Positions 10,048 to 19,692 of a DNA stretch of 64,000 bases are shown here, piece by piece. The notes below the pieces were generated by a model. It was not told where the DNA came from, searched no databases, and saw nothing but the letters and a program-made list of their open reading frames with translations. The translations under genes and the position numbers were made by a program. Every line of letters starts with the position of its first letter. The stretch's first letter is position 1. The DNA comes from Actinomycetota bacterium (GTDB lineage: Bacteria > Actinomycetota > Thermoleophilia > Solirubrobacterales > Solirubrobacteraceae): contig VAXW01000005.1 in NCBI GenBank assembly GCA_005884115.1, positions 1,138,670 through 1,202,669 on the forward strand, in the 5' to 3' direction.

Positions 10048-10983
10048 CTAGTCGAGTGCGTCGCGAAAGCCCTCGCGCCAGCTGGCGTGTACCGGCTCCC
10101 AGCCGAGCTCGGCCTTGGCGAGCCGGTTTGAGGCGCCCTGCGCCTTCGTCATGATCTCCACGCCGTAGGCACCGGCGGCGAAGCGCGCGATGAACGCCGG
10201 CGCGCGCAGCGGTCGCGGCGCTCCCAGCGCCTGCGCCAGAGCCGGCAGCCACTGCGAGACCGGCGCGGGCTCGTCGTCGACGATGTTGTACGCGCCCGAG
10301 CGCCCGCGCGAGAGAGCGGCGACCGTCGCGCGCGCCGCGTCGTCGATGTGGATGAACGACCACACCCCGCCGCCCGAGCCCACGATCGGCATGCGCCGCC
10401 GCGCGAGGTCCTCGCCCATCGATCCCTCGCGCGAGATCGCGCTGCCGGGGCCGTAGAAGTAGCCGTATCGCAGCACCACGCCCTCCGCCCCGAGCACCGC
10501 CCGCTCGAGTTCTCGGACCGCGCGAGCCGTGCGCTGGAACGCTTTTGGCGCCCCCTCGTCGAGGAGCGGGTCGCTCTCGGCGTGCAGCGTGCCCGCGGGG
10601 CCGCGCGCGTACATGAACGCGATGCTCTGCGCGATGATGCGCCGCGCGCCGGCCTGCTGGGCAGACGCGACGAGGATCCGCGTTCCCTCGCTGCGCAGCC
10701 TGTCGTTGAGCTCGAAGTCGCGCTCGATGCGGCGCGGGTCGATGCGCTGCGGCAACGCCGTGAGCTCATGGATTACGGCCTCGGGGCGCGCCGTCGCGAC
10801 CGCCTCGCGCACAGCGTCAGCATCGAGCGCGTCGGCGACCGCCGGCTCCGCGCCCAGTGCACGCAGCGCATCCGCTCTGGCGGGCGAGCGTGTCATGCCC
10901 GTCACCTGATGGCCGGCTGACTTCAGCAGCGGAACCAGGCGCCGCCCGATGGCGCCGGTCGCGCCGGCGACGAATACCCTCAT
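10048..10983 (-). CDS. NAD-dependent epimerase/dehydratase family protein
   Basis: A 311-residue Rossmann protein beginning with the GATGAIGRRL motif. FMYARG may hold the active-site tyrosine and the C-terminal SWREGFRDAL is typical of extended short-chain dehydrogenases. The ATG at 10983 overlaps the stop of the preceding AhpD-like gene (ATGA). Third gene of an operon with a membrane protein and an AhpD-like protein, opposite the MocR regulator. Substrate not identifiable. A degenerate copy of its 3' end follows at about 9955-10035. Confidence 0.85.
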   Translation of the reverse strand: MRVFVAGATGAIGRRLVPLLKSAGHQVTGMTRSPARADALRALGAEPAVADALDADAVREAVATARPEAVIHELTALPQRIDPRRIERDFELNDRLRSEGTRILVASAQQAGARRIIAQSIAFMYARGPAGTLHAESDPLLDEGAPKAFQRTARAVRELERAVLGAEGVVLRYGYFYGPGSAISREGSMGEDLARRRMPIVGSGGGVWSFIHIDDAARATVAALSRGRSGAYNIVDDEPAPVSQWLPALAQALGAPRPLRAPAFIARFAAGAYGVEIMTKAQGASNRLAKAELGWEPVHASWREGFRDALD

Positions 10984-11663
10984 CCGCTGCGCGCGGCAAG
11001 CGGCGAGGACGCGGGTGCTATCGGCTCGTCCTGCGTCCGTGGCGGAGCCGGCGCGACGGCCGCGGCCGGCCGGGCGACGGCGTCCGGCTCGGGGACAGCG
11101 CACACCATGCCCTCGCTGAATTCGGCGTCACCGATCCCGAAAGCGAGGTTGAAGCGCCCGCGCATGTTCTCGAGCGCGATCACGCTCGTGAGCTCCACGA
11201 GCTGCGCCTCGTCGAGGTGCTCGCGCAGCGCGGCGAACAGCTCATCGGGTACCTCCACCGGCGTGCGGCTCATACCGACCGCGTAGTCGAGCACGAGCTT
11301 CTCGAGCTCGTCGAACTCCTCGCTGTCGTGGTAGCGCGGGAGCGCGATCAGCTGGGCTTCTCCGACGCCTGCCCGGCGCGCGATCGTCGACCCGATGTCG
11401 ATGCAGTACTCGCACGTCGTCATCGTCGCCGCCTTCAGCTCCGCCAGGATCTTCAGCCGCGCCGGGACCCGGCTGACCTTGGCGGTGGCTTCCTCGAACA
11501 TCCCGTAGCCGACCAGTAGGCGCGGGACGTGGGCGTACGCTTCGAGCGGCTCGATCATGCGCTCGGTCTCGCGGCCGGCAGCCTTGGCCGTCGCCCGGCG
11601 CGCGAGCCTGAGCAGCAGGCGGGTGAAGGGGCTGGGGCGCTTGGGTGATTCGATGCGGCTCAT
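10980..11663 (-). CDS. carboxymuconolactone decarboxylase/AhpD-like protein
   Basis: A 227-residue protein of the CMD/AhpD fold with the redox CxxC pair at Cys84 and Cys87 (TTCEYCIDIG) and the following all-helical core (about 75-180). CxxC members act in peroxide defence as alkylhydroperoxidase-like proteins; true gamma-carboxymuconolactone decarboxylases lack the pair, so a redox role is more likely. A strong ribosome-binding site (AAAGGAG, 7 nt spacing) supports ATG 11663. It overlaps both neighbours by 4 nt (ATGA). The C-terminal 45 residues are Pro/Ala-rich and probably disordered. Confidence 0.85.
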   Translation of the reverse strand: MSRIESPKRPSPFTRLLLRLARRATAKAAGRETERMIEPLEAYAHVPRLLVGYGMFEEATAKVSRVPARLKILAELKAATMTTCEYCIDIGSTIARRAGVGEAQLIALPRYHDSEEFDELEKLVLDYAVGMSRTPVEVPDELFAALREHLDEAQLVELTSVIALENMRGRFNLAFGIGDAEFSEGMVCAVPEPDAVARPAAAVAPAPPRTQDEPIAPASSPLAARSG

Positions 11664-12145
11664 CGCTTGGCTCCTTTCATGCGCAGGCGCTGCGGGAGGC
11701 GCTCCGCGCTCTGGTCGGCCGCCGCCAGGCGCAGCAGCCCGATGATCAGCATGGTGCTGACGGCGAGTGAGAAGAAGTCGAAGTACCCCGTCCAGACGGG
11801 GTGTGCGCCGTCGATGTCGACGAGGTGGTTGACGCTGTGCAGGGCGAACTGGGCAGCCGCGACCGTCAGCATCGGAACGCGCCAAGTGGCGCGGCGCACG
11901 GCCGCGGCGAGGCCGATCCCGATCGCCGCGCTGAAGGTCGCGGTGTCTCGTATGTAGTGGTCGTTGCGCACTCCGAACGGACCCACGGCGGAGTAGAACG
12001 CGCGCGGCGCGATCGCCATGAACAGCGCCAGGACGATGCTGTAGGCGGCCAGCAGGACCACGCCGGCCGTCACCAGCTCGGCCGGGGTCACGTACGCCCG
12101 GCGCCGGACCGAGAGGCGGGGCTGGGGCGACTCCTGCACGGACAT
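11660..12145 (-). CDS. four-helix membrane protein, DUF4345-like
   Basis: A 161-residue protein with about four transmembrane helices after a charged N-terminus; conserved-looking polar spots include DTATFSAAIG and HSVNHLVDI. The pattern resembles small DUF4345/DoxX-like membrane proteins of actinobacteria, but I cannot name a family with certainty. First gene of the operon with the AhpD-like protein and epimerase. A TATCCT hexamer (12153-12158 on this strand) ends 7 nt before the ATG, suggesting a leaderless transcript. Divergent from the MocR gene 50 nt away. Confidence 0.75.
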   Translation of the reverse strand: MSVQESPQPRLSVRRRAYVTPAELVTAGVVLLAAYSIVLALFMAIAPRAFYSAVGPFGVRNDHYIRDTATFSAAIGIGLAAAVRRATWRVPMLTVAAAQFALHSVNHLVDIDGAHPVWTGYFDFFSLAVSTMLIIGLLRLAAADQSAERLPQRLRMKGAKR

Positions 12146-12152
12146 CGAGATC

Positions 12153-12158
12153 AGGATA
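12153..12158 (-). promoter_or_regulatory. -10 element of the 12145 operon
   Basis: TATCCT on the minus strand, 7 nt before ATG 12145. It matches the TANNNT spacing seen at other starts in this window and would place transcription initiation at or near the A of the ATG. Confidence 0.5.
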
Positions 12159-12177
12159 TGCTCTCGGTGGAGCCCGG

Positions 12178-12215
12178 TACAGTGCCAATTGGAGGATGAT
12201 TTTGGGGACCAATTC
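12178..12215 (+). promoter_or_regulatory. MocR/operon divergent promoter with CCAATT repeats
   Basis: TACAGT (12178-12183) is a plausible -10 for the rightward MocR gene. CCAATT occurs twice in direct orientation (12185-12190 and about 12209-12214), the second extending into the coding start, with CCAATTGG palindromic at the first. MocR regulators commonly bind directly repeated half-sites in the divergent region, so these are candidate sites (inference). The GGAGG at 12191-12195 is the MocR ribosome-binding site. Confidence 0.4.
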
Positions 12216-13623
12216 GTTGGGACGCCCAGGGGCCCTCGCGAGCGGCCCCGAGCTGCTGGTCGAGCTGCGACGCGAGCAGCGCCGGCCGCTGCGCGCGCAG
12301 CTGGAGGACGGCCTGAGGCAGGCCACCCGCGCCGGGCGCCTGTGCGCCGGCGCGAGGCTCCCGGCGACCCGCGTCCTGGCCGCCGATCTCGGCGTCTCGC
12401 GCAGGCTCGTGGTCGACGCCTACCAGCAGCTGATCGCCGAGGGCTATCTCGTCTCCCAGAGGGGGGCCGGCACGTTTGTCGCCGCCGCCGGCGCGGCGAG
12501 CGCGCCCGCGCAGGAGCGGGCGCCGGAGCCGCCGCGCTTCGACTTCTTCCCGGGCCACCCCGACCTGTCCTCGTTCCCGCGCCGGCAGTGGCTGAAGGCC
12601 ATGCGCGAGACGCTTGCGGCGACGCCCGACCGGAGCCTCGGCTATCCCGACGCGCGCGGCGCCGCCGAGCTGCGGCGGGCGCTGGCCGAGCACCTGCGCC
12701 GCGTGCGCGGAGTCGCCGTCGACGCGCAGCGGATCGTCGTCTGCTCCGGCACCGCGCAGGGCCTTGCGCTGCTCGCGCGCGCCCTCGATCGCCCGCATAT
12801 GGCCGTCGAGGATCCGGGGCTGCCTCCGCATCATGCGATCCTCCTCGCGCACGGCGCGAGGCTGAGCGCCATGGCGGTCGACGGCGAAGGAGCGAAGGTC
12901 GAAACTTTGCCCGCGCTGGCCGCGCGCGGCGGGGCGATCGACGCGGCGTTCGTCACCCCGTCCCACCAGTCGCCGACCGGGGCAGCGCTTACGCCTGCGC
13001 GCCGTGCGTCGCTGCTCGAGTGGGCGGCCTCGACGGCTGGACTCGTGATCGAGGACGACTACGACGCCGAGTTCCGCTATGACCGAGCGCCACTGGGCGC
13101 GCTTCAGGGCCTTGCGCCAGATCGCGTCGTCTACATGGGCACCACGAGCAAGACCCTGGCGCCCGCGCTGCGCCTGGGGTGGATGGTGCTCCCGCCGGCT
13201 CTGCTCGAGCGCGTGGCCGAACAGCGCAGCCTCGCAGATCACGGCGCGCCCACGCTCGAGCAGCTGGCGCTCGCCCGCCTGATCGAGAGCGGCGCCTACG
13301 ACCGCCACCTGCGCCAGGCACGCCGGCGCTACCGCGCGCGACGCGACGCGCTCGTGCACGCGCTCTCGCGCCATCTGCCCAGCGCTCGCGTCACGGGTGT
13401 CGCCGCCGGCCTGCACGCCGTCGTACGCCTCGATCGCGCGGTGGACGGATCCGAGCTGGTGCTCGCGGCGCTGCGACGCTCGCTAGGCGTGTATCCGCTC
13501 GGCTACGCGTTCATGGAGCCGAGGCCGGTCCACGACGAGCTCGTGCTCGGCTACGCAAACCTCTCAGAGACGGCCATCGAGGAGGGCATTCGCCTGCTCG
13601 CGCTGGTGCTCGCCGAGCTGTAG
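12196..13623 (+). CDS. MocR/PdxR-type GntR regulator with aminotransferase domain
   Basis: A 475-residue fusion of an N-terminal GntR winged helix (about 25-95; LAADLGVSRRLVVDAYQQL) and a fold-type I aminotransferase-like domain (about 115-470) with the PLP-binding lysine Lys319 in TSKTLAP, SPTG, and DDYDAEFRYD. Such proteins are PLP-sensing transcription factors, not metabolic aminotransferases. The GGAGG directly abuts ATG 12196; TTG at 12202 has ideal 6-nt spacing and may be the true start. Divergent transcription makes the membrane protein/AhpD/epimerase operon the likely target. PdxR itself activates PLP synthesis genes, which are absent here, so the effector and target are unproven. Confidence 0.9.
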   Translation: MILGTNSLGRPGALASGPELLVELRREQRRPLRAQLEDGLRQATRAGRLCAGARLPATRVLAADLGVSRRLVVDAYQQLIAEGYLVSQRGAGTFVAAAGAASAPAQERAPEPPRFDFFPGHPDLSSFPRRQWLKAMRETLAATPDRSLGYPDARGAAELRRALAEHLRRVRGVAVDAQRIVVCSGTAQGLALLARALDRPHMAVEDPGLPPHHAILLAHGARLSAMAVDGEGAKVETLPALAARGGAIDAAFVTPSHQSPTGAALTPARRASLLEWAASTAGLVIEDDYDAEFRYDRAPLGALQGLAPDRVVYMGTTSKTLAPALRLGWMVLPPALLERVAEQRSLADHGAPTLEQLALARLIESGAYDRHLRQARRRYRARRDALVHALSRHLPSARVTGVAAGLHAVVRLDRAVDGSELVLAALRRSLGVYPLGYAFMEPRPVHDELVLGYANLSETAIEEGIRLLALVLAEL

Positions 13624-13710
13624 CGATCGGGTGGATCGCCGGTGCCGCCGTCGCAGCGCCGGCTCTGAGCGCACCGCGCTCGCGGGCGCCGCTGCCACCG
13701 CGCCCGGCGC

Positions 13711-14865
13711 TCAGCCGGCCGCGCTCGCCAACACCCGCGCCCGAGCCGCCGAGGGCGCGGCGGGAGCCGCCGCGAAGGAGGGTGGCGCGATCGCGAGGTA
13801 GTGGTTGAAGGCCCAGCGCGCCAAGCGCTCGCGCTCGACGCAGCGCACGGCAGCGGTGACTGCGCGGCTGGGAGTCAGGAGCCCGACGAGGCGCTGCGCG
13901 GACAGCAGCCAGCGAAACTTCCTCGCGTGCGAGTCCGAGAAGGCGCCATAGCGGCGCAGCGCCTGCTCGCGATCGCGGCCCCTAGCCACGACGGCCCGCA
14001 GCTCGCGCCCCGCGGCCAAACCGAAGTACAGCGCCGTGCGGATGCCCTCGGCGGTGAGCGGCAGGCAGTGCCCGGCGGAATCCCCGACGAAGAACACACC
14101 GTCCTCGACAGCTGCGCGCAGCTGGTGAGGTATCCAGTTTCCCTGATAGCCGACCGGCTCGAGCTCCAGCTCGCGCGCGAGACGCACCGTCGGCTCCTTG
14201 ACGTGGTGCGAGGGCCAGAAAGACCCGACGCCGACACGTAGCTCGTCGCGCGCGGGGAAGTTCCAGCTGTAGCCCGCGCGGATGTAACTCTCATCGATCC
14301 ACAGCTCCATCTCGGAGCCCTTCCCCGGCGGGTGCACCTCGAGCCCGCGCGACAGGCGCGCGTTCGGCGGCTGGATCGTGCGCCCGTTGGAGAGCACGCG
14401 GCGCCAGCCGAGCGCGTCGACGATCAGCGGGGCGGTGATCGGCCCGCGGTCGGTGTGCACGGTGTCGCCGTCGCGGCCTCTCACGGTCGCCGTGTGCAAC
14501 TCGACCTGGCCGTCGTCCGCCTGGTCCCACAAGAGCGCGCACAGCTCGCGGTAGTCGAAGGTCGAGAACGTCCACGGCAGCGACCAGCGGGCACTTGCAA
14601 ACGGAGTGTGCACGACCAGCTCGTCGAAGCTCTGGCGCAGCGAGCTCATCACACCAAGCGCCTGCATCCACACGGTCGGCATCGCGCACGCGGACGTCTG
14701 GCGCTCGCCGAGCTCGTAGCGGTCGATGACGAGAACGCGCGCGCCTGATGCGCGCAGTTCGCGCGCCACGGCGAGCCCAGCGAAGCTGGCTCCGCACACG
14801 AGCACGTCGCAGTCGCGCTCCAAGCGGGTGCGCGCCGCTCCCCGCTTGGTCGCTCGAGTGGGCAT
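13711..14865 (-). CDS. FAD-dependent oxidoreductase, geranylgeranyl-reductase-like
   Basis: A 384-residue flavoprotein. The N-terminal dinucleotide-binding motif is CDVLVCGASFAGLAVA, followed by the ribose-binding DRYELGE, and a late FAD motif (GDSAGHCLPLTAEGIR). The overall pattern matches the geranylgeranyl reductase/CbrA-like branch of the group A flavin oxidoreductases. Substrate not predictable. ATG 14865 was chosen because the frame upstream would overlap rpsA; TATCAT lies 9 nt before it on the minus strand. The C-terminal 25 residues are Ala/Pro-rich. Divergent from rpsA. Confidence 0.8.
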   Translation of the reverse strand: MPTRATKRGAARTRLERDCDVLVCGASFAGLAVARELRASGARVLVIDRYELGERQTSACAMPTVWMQALGVMSSLRQSFDELVVHTPFASARWSLPWTFSTFDYRELCALLWDQADDGQVELHTATVRGRDGDTVHTDRGPITAPLIVDALGWRRVLSNGRTIQPPNARLSRGLEVHPPGKGSEMELWIDESYIRAGYSWNFPARDELRVGVGSFWPSHHVKEPTVRLARELELEPVGYQGNWIPHQLRAAVEDGVFFVGDSAGHCLPLTAEGIRTALYFGLAAGRELRAVVARGRDREQALRRYGAFSDSHARKFRWLLSAQRLVGLLTPSRAVTAAVRCVERERLARWAFNHYLAIAPPSFAAAPAAPSAARARVLASAAG

Positions 14866-14889
14866 TGCCCGACAATGATACGGCTGCGC

Positions 14890-14895
14890 TAGGCT
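14890..14895 (+). promoter_or_regulatory. -10 element of rpsA
   Basis: TAGGCT, exactly 6 nt before GTG 14902. It argues for GTG 14902 as a leaderless start rather than ATG 14914. No clear -35 is seen at the expected distance. Confidence 0.45.
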
Positions 14896-14901
14896 TCGCC
14901 A

Positions 14902-16341
14902 GTGCATACGGCGATGGACAAACCTGAAGCCCGAGTGGTCGAGGGGTCCAACGGACTCCTGCTGGAGGTAGACGGCGAGATCGTCCCAAATTACGACGCC
15001 ACGTTCAGGACGATCGAGGAGGGCGAAGTCGTCACCGGGCACGTCGTACGGATCGACAAGGACGAGGTCCTCGTAGACATCGGTTACAAGTCCGAGGGCG
15101 TCATCCCCGCAGGCGAGCTGTCAATCCGCAAGTCGGTCGACCCCAAGGACGAGGTGCATCTCGGCGAGGAGGTCGACGCGATGGTCCTCACCAAGGAGGA
15201 CCAGGACGGGCGCCTGATCATGTCCAAGAAGCGCGCCCGCTTCGAGAAGGCGTGGCGACGCATCGAAACGGCCGCCGAGTCGGGCGAGCCGGTCGAGGGC
15301 ACCGTGATCGAGGTCGTCAAGGGCGGACTGATCATCGACCTGGGCGTGCGCGGCTTCCTGCCAGCGTCGCTGGTTGACATCCGCCGCGTCCCCAACCTCG
15401 ACGAGTACATGGGCACGAAGATCGAGACCAAGGTGATCGAGCTCAACCGCTCGCGCAACAACGTCGTCCTCTCGCGGCGCGCCGTGCTGGAGGAGGAGCG
15501 CAAGGAGGTGCGCCAGCAGATCCTCGATCGCCTGCAGCCGGGTCTCGTGGTCGAAGGCCAGATCTCGAACATCGTCGATTTCGGAGCGTTCGTGGACCTC
15601 GACGGCATCGACGGCCTGATCCACATCTCCGAGCTGTCGTGGTCGCACGTCAACCATCCCAGCGAGATCCTCACGATCGGCGACACGGTCAAGGTCAAGG
15701 TGCTGGACATCGATCGCGAGCGCCAGCGCATCTCGCTTGGGCTCAAGCAGACGCAGGAGGATCCGTGGCAGCGGATCGTCGATACGTACAACGTCGGCGA
15801 CGAGCTCGAGGGCAAGGTGACGAAGGTGGTGACGTTCGGCGCGTTCGTCGAGATCCTCGACGGCGTCGAGGGCCTCGTCCACATCTCGGAGCTGGCGCAA
15901 CATCACGTCGAGAGCCCGCGCGAGATCGTGCATCCAGGGGATGAGATCCGGGTCAAGATCCTTGAGATCGACTCCGAGCGCAGGCGCCTGTCGCTGTCGG
16001 CCAAGCGCGTAGAGGACCAGGTCCTGCCCGTGTCGCGTCCCGCCACGGCGGACGCCGAAGCGGCCGACGAAGGCGAGGCAGCGGACGCGTCCCCGGAGGA
16101 GCCGCGAGAGCAGGCCGCGGACGCCGAGGCGCTGGCCGGCGCCGAGACGGCCGGCGAGGTCGCTCAGGAGGCTCAGCAGGAGAGCGAGGGGGCGGGCGCA
16201 GACGGCGAGGCCGAGGTGCAGGTCGCCGCGCAGGAGGCGACCACGAACGCCGAGGATCCCCCCGCAGCGCCCGCCGCATCCGATGGCGAGGGCTCGCGAG
16301 GCGAGGACGGCGACGCCCAGCCGCCGGAAGAGACCACCTAA
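14902..16341 (+). CDS. rpsA: 30S ribosomal protein S1
   Basis: A 479-residue S1 with four OB-fold S1 repeats (about 40-110, 125-190, 210-280, 297-365; e.g. GQISNIVDFGAFVDLDGIDG and GKVTKVVTFGAFVEILDG, each with the LIHISEL-type strand) and an acidic, Ala/Glu-rich tail (about 370-479). It recruits mRNA to the 30S subunit. Four repeats are usual in actinobacteria. GTG 14902 has a -10-like hexamer 6 nt upstream; ATG 14914 is the alternative. The tail overlaps the longest coaE frame by 59 nt. Confidence 0.95.
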   Translation: MHTAMDKPEARVVEGSNGLLLEVDGEIVPNYDATFRTIEEGEVVTGHVVRIDKDEVLVDIGYKSEGVIPAGELSIRKSVDPKDEVHLGEEVDAMVLTKEDQDGRLIMSKKRARFEKAWRRIETAAESGEPVEGTVIEVVKGGLIIDLGVRGFLPASLVDIRRVPNLDEYMGTKIETKVIELNRSRNNVVLSRRAVLEEERKEVRQQILDRLQPGLVVEGQISNIVDFGAFVDLDGIDGLIHISELSWSHVNHPSEILTIGDTVKVKVLDIDRERQRISLGLKQTQEDPWQRIVDTYNVGDELEGKVTKVVTFGAFVEILDGVEGLVHISELAQHHVESPREIVHPGDEIRVKILEIDSERRRLSLSAKRVEDQVLPVSRPATADAEAADEGEAADASPEEPREQAADAEALAGAETAGEVAQEAQQESEGAGADGEAEVQVAAQEATTNAEDPPAAPAASDGEGSRGEDGDAQPPEETT

Positions 16342-16984
16342 GACCACGAGCTCCGAGGGCGTAGCCGAGCCGGGGCCGGTCGTGCCGTTCATCGGCCTGA
16401 CGGGCGGCATGGGGGCAGGGAAGTCGACCGCACTGGCGGTCCTAGAGCGCCTCGGAGCTGCCGTGCTGTCGACCGACGCGATCGTGCACGAGCTATACGA
16501 GGATGAGGAGCTGCGCGAAGCACTGCGCGAGCGCTTCGGGGCGCAGGCGGTGCCTGGTGGCCGCGTCGATCGCGCGGCGGTGGCGGCACGGGCCTTCGCC
16601 AGCGAGGAGGATCGCGCGTGGCTCGAGGCGCTGCTCTGGCCGCTCGTGGGGGGCCGCGTGCTGGCGTGGCTGCAGCGTGTGCGCGCGGGCAGCGAGCGCG
16701 CATGTAACGGGGCCAGGCCTCGAGCCGCCGTCGTCGAGGTCCCGCTGCTGTTCGAGGCGGGCATGGAGGAAGTCTTCGACGCAACGATCGCCGTTGTCGC
16801 GCGCGAGGAGCTGCGCCGCGAGCGAGCCGCGCGGCGCGGACACGCGCTCGAAGACGAGCGCGCCGCGCGCCAGCTCGCTCAGGACGCCAAGGCACAGCGG
16901 GCCACGTTCGTGGTGCACAACGACGGCAGCGAGCTCGCGCTCGAGCGAGAGCTGTCGGAGATCCTTGCCAAGCTAGCGCGATGA
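16283..16984 (+). CDS. coaE: dephospho-CoA kinase
   Basis: CoaE catalyses the last step of coenzyme A synthesis: ATP-dependent 3'-phosphorylation of dephospho-CoA. The P-loop [20 protein letters not shown], and [12 protein letters not shown] are family signatures. The longest frame begins at ATG 16283 inside rpsA; GTG 16382, just before VPFIGLTGG, would give a protein of more typical length (about 200 residues). I cannot decide between them from ribosome-binding sites. The stop overlaps the transglycosylase start (ATGA). The pantothenate genes panBCD lie 11 kb away. Confidence 0.92.
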   Translation: MARAREARTATPSRRKRPPKTTSSEGVAEPGPVVPFIGLTGGMGAGKSTALAVLERLGAAVLSTDAIVHELYEDEELREALRERFGAQAVPGGRVDRAAVAARAFASEEDRAWLEALLWPLVGGRVLAWLQRVRAGSERACNGARPRAAVVEVPLLFEAGMEEVFDATIAVVAREELRRERAARRGHALEDERAARQLAQDAKAQRATFVVHNDGSELALERELSEILAKLAR

Positions 16985-17559
16985 GCCGACGCGCATTGGT
17001 GGCGACCGCGTGGGTGCTCGGCGCGGTCATGCTCGGTGCGCTCGTCGTGTCGCAGATCAACAATGCCACGCGCCGGTTTGGGCTGCCGCTGAGCAACGCC
17101 GCGGTGATCCGTACGCAGGCGAGCGCCAAGCGCCTGGACCCAGCGCTGATCGCGGCGGTGATCTACGCGGAGACGAAGTTCGACCCGCGCCCCTCCGCGG
17201 CCGGAGCGCAGGGCCTGATGCAGATCCTGCCCGAAACGGCCTACTTCATCGCGAGGCGCTCCGGGGGAACGCGTTTCCAGGCCAGCGACCTGGCTCGGCC
17301 GAGCGTCAACGTCGCCTACGGCAGCTACTACCTCAGATACCTGCTCGACCACTACGCCGGCAACGAGATGCTCGCGGTTGCCGCGTACAACGCTGGCCTC
17401 ACCAACGTGGACCGCTGGGTGTCCGACGCGCGCACGAACGGACAGCCCCTGAGCGAGGCTGCGATCCCGTTCCCGGAGACGCGCGAATACGTCCAGCGCG
17501 TGCTCGGCGCCGAGCTCGACTACCGCGTCGCCTACCGCCGCGAGCTGGGCCTCGGCTAG
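16981..17559 (+). CDS. lytic transglycosylase (SLT domain), membrane anchored
   Basis: A 192-residue protein with an N-terminal hydrophobic anchor or signal (about 5-28) and an SLT lysozyme-like domain (about 40-185): catalytic Glu64 in [10 protein letters not shown], then AGAQGLMQI and [14 protein letters not shown]. It cleaves peptidoglycan glycan strands between MurNAc and GlcNAc outside the membrane. Translationally coupled to coaE by a 4-nt ATGA overlap. Confidence 0.9.
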   Translation: MSRRALVATAWVLGAVMLGALVVSQINNATRRFGLPLSNAAVIRTQASAKRLDPALIAAVIYAETKFDPRPSAAGAQGLMQILPETAYFIARRSGGTRFQASDLARPSVNVAYGSYYLRYLLDHYAGNEMLAVAAYNAGLTNVDRWVSDARTNGQPLSEAAIPFPETREYVQRVLGAELDYRVAYRRELGLG

Positions 17560-17600
17560 GGCGGGGGGCGTGGCGCGGAGGCTACTGTAGGAGGGCGCGC

Positions 17601-19673
17601 ATGCCCGCCTTCAAGCTCGACTCCGTTTTCACCCCCACCGCCGACCAGCCGGCCGCGATCGATGCGCTCGCCGACGGCGTTCGCGCGGGCGAGCGTTTCC
17701 AGACGTTGCTGGGTGCCACCGGCACGGGCAAGACGCTGACAATGGCCGGCGTGATCGAGCAGGTGCAGCGCCCGGCGCTCGTGATCGCCCACAACAAGAC
17801 GTTGGCCGCGCAGCTGTGCAACGAGTTCCGGACATTCTTCCCACACAACGCGGTCGAGTACTTCGTCTCCTACTACGACTACTACCAGCCCGAGGCGTAC
17901 GTCCCCAGCCGGGACCTGTACATCGAGAAGGACTCGGCCATCAACCAGGAGGTCGACCGCCTGCGCCACGCCGCAACCGCGGCCGTGTTCGCGCGCCGCG
18001 ACGTGATCGTGGTCGCCTCCGTCTCCTGCATCTACGGGCTGGGCTCACCGGAGACGTACGAGATGAACATGCAGATCCTCAGGCGCGGTGAGGAGATCGA
18101 TCGCGACCAGCTGCTGCGCAAGCTCGTCTCGATCCAGTACACGCGCAACGACTCGGTGCTCTCGCGGGGGACGTTCCGCGTTCGCGGGGAGACGCTCGAG
18201 GTCTTCCCGGCGTATGCCGAGAGCGCGTTCCGCGCGGTCATGTTCGGCGATGAGGTCGAGCGTCTGCAGCACTTCGACCCGCTGACCGGCGAGCTCATCG
18301 AGGAGGACCTCGAGCATGTCGCGATCTGGCCGGCGACGCACTACAACGTCAAGGAGGGCACGATCGAGGATGGCGTGGCCGAGATCGGCCGCGAGCTGGA
18401 CGAGCGCTGCGCGCAGCTCGAGTCCGAAGGCAAGCTGCTCGAGTCGCACAGGCTGCGCCAGCGCACGCAGTACGACATGGAGATGCTGCGCGAGGTCGGC
18501 TTCTGCTCGGGCATCGAGAACTACTCGCGCATCCTCGACAAACGGCGTCAAGGCGAGCGGCCGTACTGCCTGATCGACTACTTCCCCAGCGACTTCATCT
18601 GCTTCATCGACGAGTCCCACCAGACGGTGCCGCAGATCGGGGGCATGTACGAGGGCGACCGCTCGCGCAAGCAGACGCTCGTCGACTACGGCTTCAGGCT
18701 GCCAAGCGCGCTCGACAACCGCCCGCAGCGCTTCGACGAGTTTCTCTCCATCACCCCGCAGATGATGTTCGTGTCGGCCACGCCAGGCGAATACGAGCGC
18801 ACGCAGGCGCAGCGCGTGGTCGAGCAAATCGTGCGGCCGACCGGGATCGTCGATCCACAGGTACAGGTGCGCCAGACGAAGAACCAGATCGATGACCTCA
18901 TGAACGAGGTCCGCCGCCGGACCGAGCGCGACGAGCGCGTGCTGGTGACCACGCTGACCAAGAAAATGTCCGAGGACCTCTCGCAGTACCTGCTCGAGAT
19001 GGGTTTCAAGACGCGCTACCTGCACTCCGAGATCGACACGCTGGAACGAATCCAGATCATTCGCGATCTGCGTCTTGGCGAGTACGACGTGCTCGTCGGC
19101 GTGAACCTCCTGCGCGAGGGGCTCGACCTACCCGAGGTCTCGCTCGTGGCGATCCTCGATGCCGACAAGGAGGGCTTCCTGCGTGGCGAGACCTCGCTGA
19201 TCCAGACGATCGGACGCGCCGCGCGCAACGTCGAAGGGGCGGTGATCATGTACGCCGACCACGAGACGCAGGCGATGCGTGCGGCGATCTCCGAGACCAG
19301 CCGCCGGCGCGAGATCCAGCTCGCCTACAACGAGCGGCACGGGATCACCGCCGCGACGATCGTCAAGGGGATCTCCGACATCGCGGAGTTCCTTCAGACC
19401 GAGTCCAAGGTTCCGAGCGCTCGCAGGCGGTCCAGCGCGCGCCGGCGCCCGTCCGCCGAGCTCCCACGGCACGAGCTCGAGCGCATGGCAGTCGAGCTCG
19501 AGGAGGAGATGATGGCCGCGGCGGAGGACCTGCGTTTCGAGTACGCCGCGCAGATACGCGACGAGCTTCGCGACCTGCGGCGCGAGCTGCGCGAGATCCA
19601 CACGAGCGAGGCGCGTTCCGGAGCGGATTCGCGCGGCGCCCAAGACGGGTCCCGAGTCCGTACGGGCAGCTAG
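17601..19673 (+). CDS. uvrB: excinuclease ABC subunit B
   Basis: A 690-residue UvrB, the damage-verifying helicase of nucleotide excision repair. Walker A at 38-45 (GATGTGKT), the beta-hairpin region [16 protein letters not shown] box ([11 protein letters not shown]), helicase motifs through QTIGRAARN, and a C-terminal UVR domain that binds UvrC (about 635-675). AGGAGG at 17589-17594, 6 nt before ATG 17601, fixes the start. No LexA-type palindrome is visible upstream, unlike uvrA. Confidence 0.96.
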   Translation: MPAFKLDSVFTPTADQPAAIDALADGVRAGERFQTLLGATGTGKTLTMAGVIEQVQRPALVIAHNKTLAAQLCNEFRTFFPHNAVEYFVSYYDYYQPEAYVPSRDLYIEKDSAINQEVDRLRHAATAAVFARRDVIVVASVSCIYGLGSPETYEMNMQILRRGEEIDRDQLLRKLVSIQYTRNDSVLSRGTFRVRGETLEVFPAYAESAFRAVMFGDEVERLQHFDPLTGELIEEDLEHVAIWPATHYNVKEGTIEDGVAEIGRELDERCAQLESEGKLLESHRLRQRTQYDMEMLREVGFCSGIENYSRILDKRRQGERPYCLIDYFPSDFICFIDESHQTVPQIGGMYEGDRSRKQTLVDYGFRLPSALDNRPQRFDEFLSITPQMMFVSATPGEYERTQAQRVVEQIVRPTGIVDPQVQVRQTKNQIDDLMNEVRRRTERDERVLVTTLTKKMSEDLSQYLLEMGFKTRYLHSEIDTLERIQIIRDLRLGEYDVLVGVNLLREGLDLPEVSLVAILDADKEGFLRGETSLIQTIGRAARNVEGAVIMYADHETQAMRAAISETSRRREIQLAYNERHGITAATIVKGISDIAEFLQTESKVPSARRRSSARRRPSAELPRHELERMAVELEEEMMAAAEDLRFEYAAQIRDELRDLRRELREIHTSEARSGADSRGAQDGSRVRTGS

Positions 19674-19692
19674 CGCAGACGTCGCCTGAAGG

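Noticed and set aside
10980..12326. 448-residue reading frame covering the AhpD-like gene
   Set aside because: The N-terminal 220 residues overlap the membrane-protein gene and are low-complexity; AAAGGAG marks ATG 11663.
12196..13623. Metabolic aminotransferase
   Set aside because: A GntR winged helix is fused at the N-terminus and the gene is divergent from an operon, so it is a MocR regulator.
17010..17600. N-terminal extension of UvrB through the transglycosylase
   Set aside because: Out-of-frame shadow; AGGAGG before ATG 17601 and the conserved UvrB start settle it.
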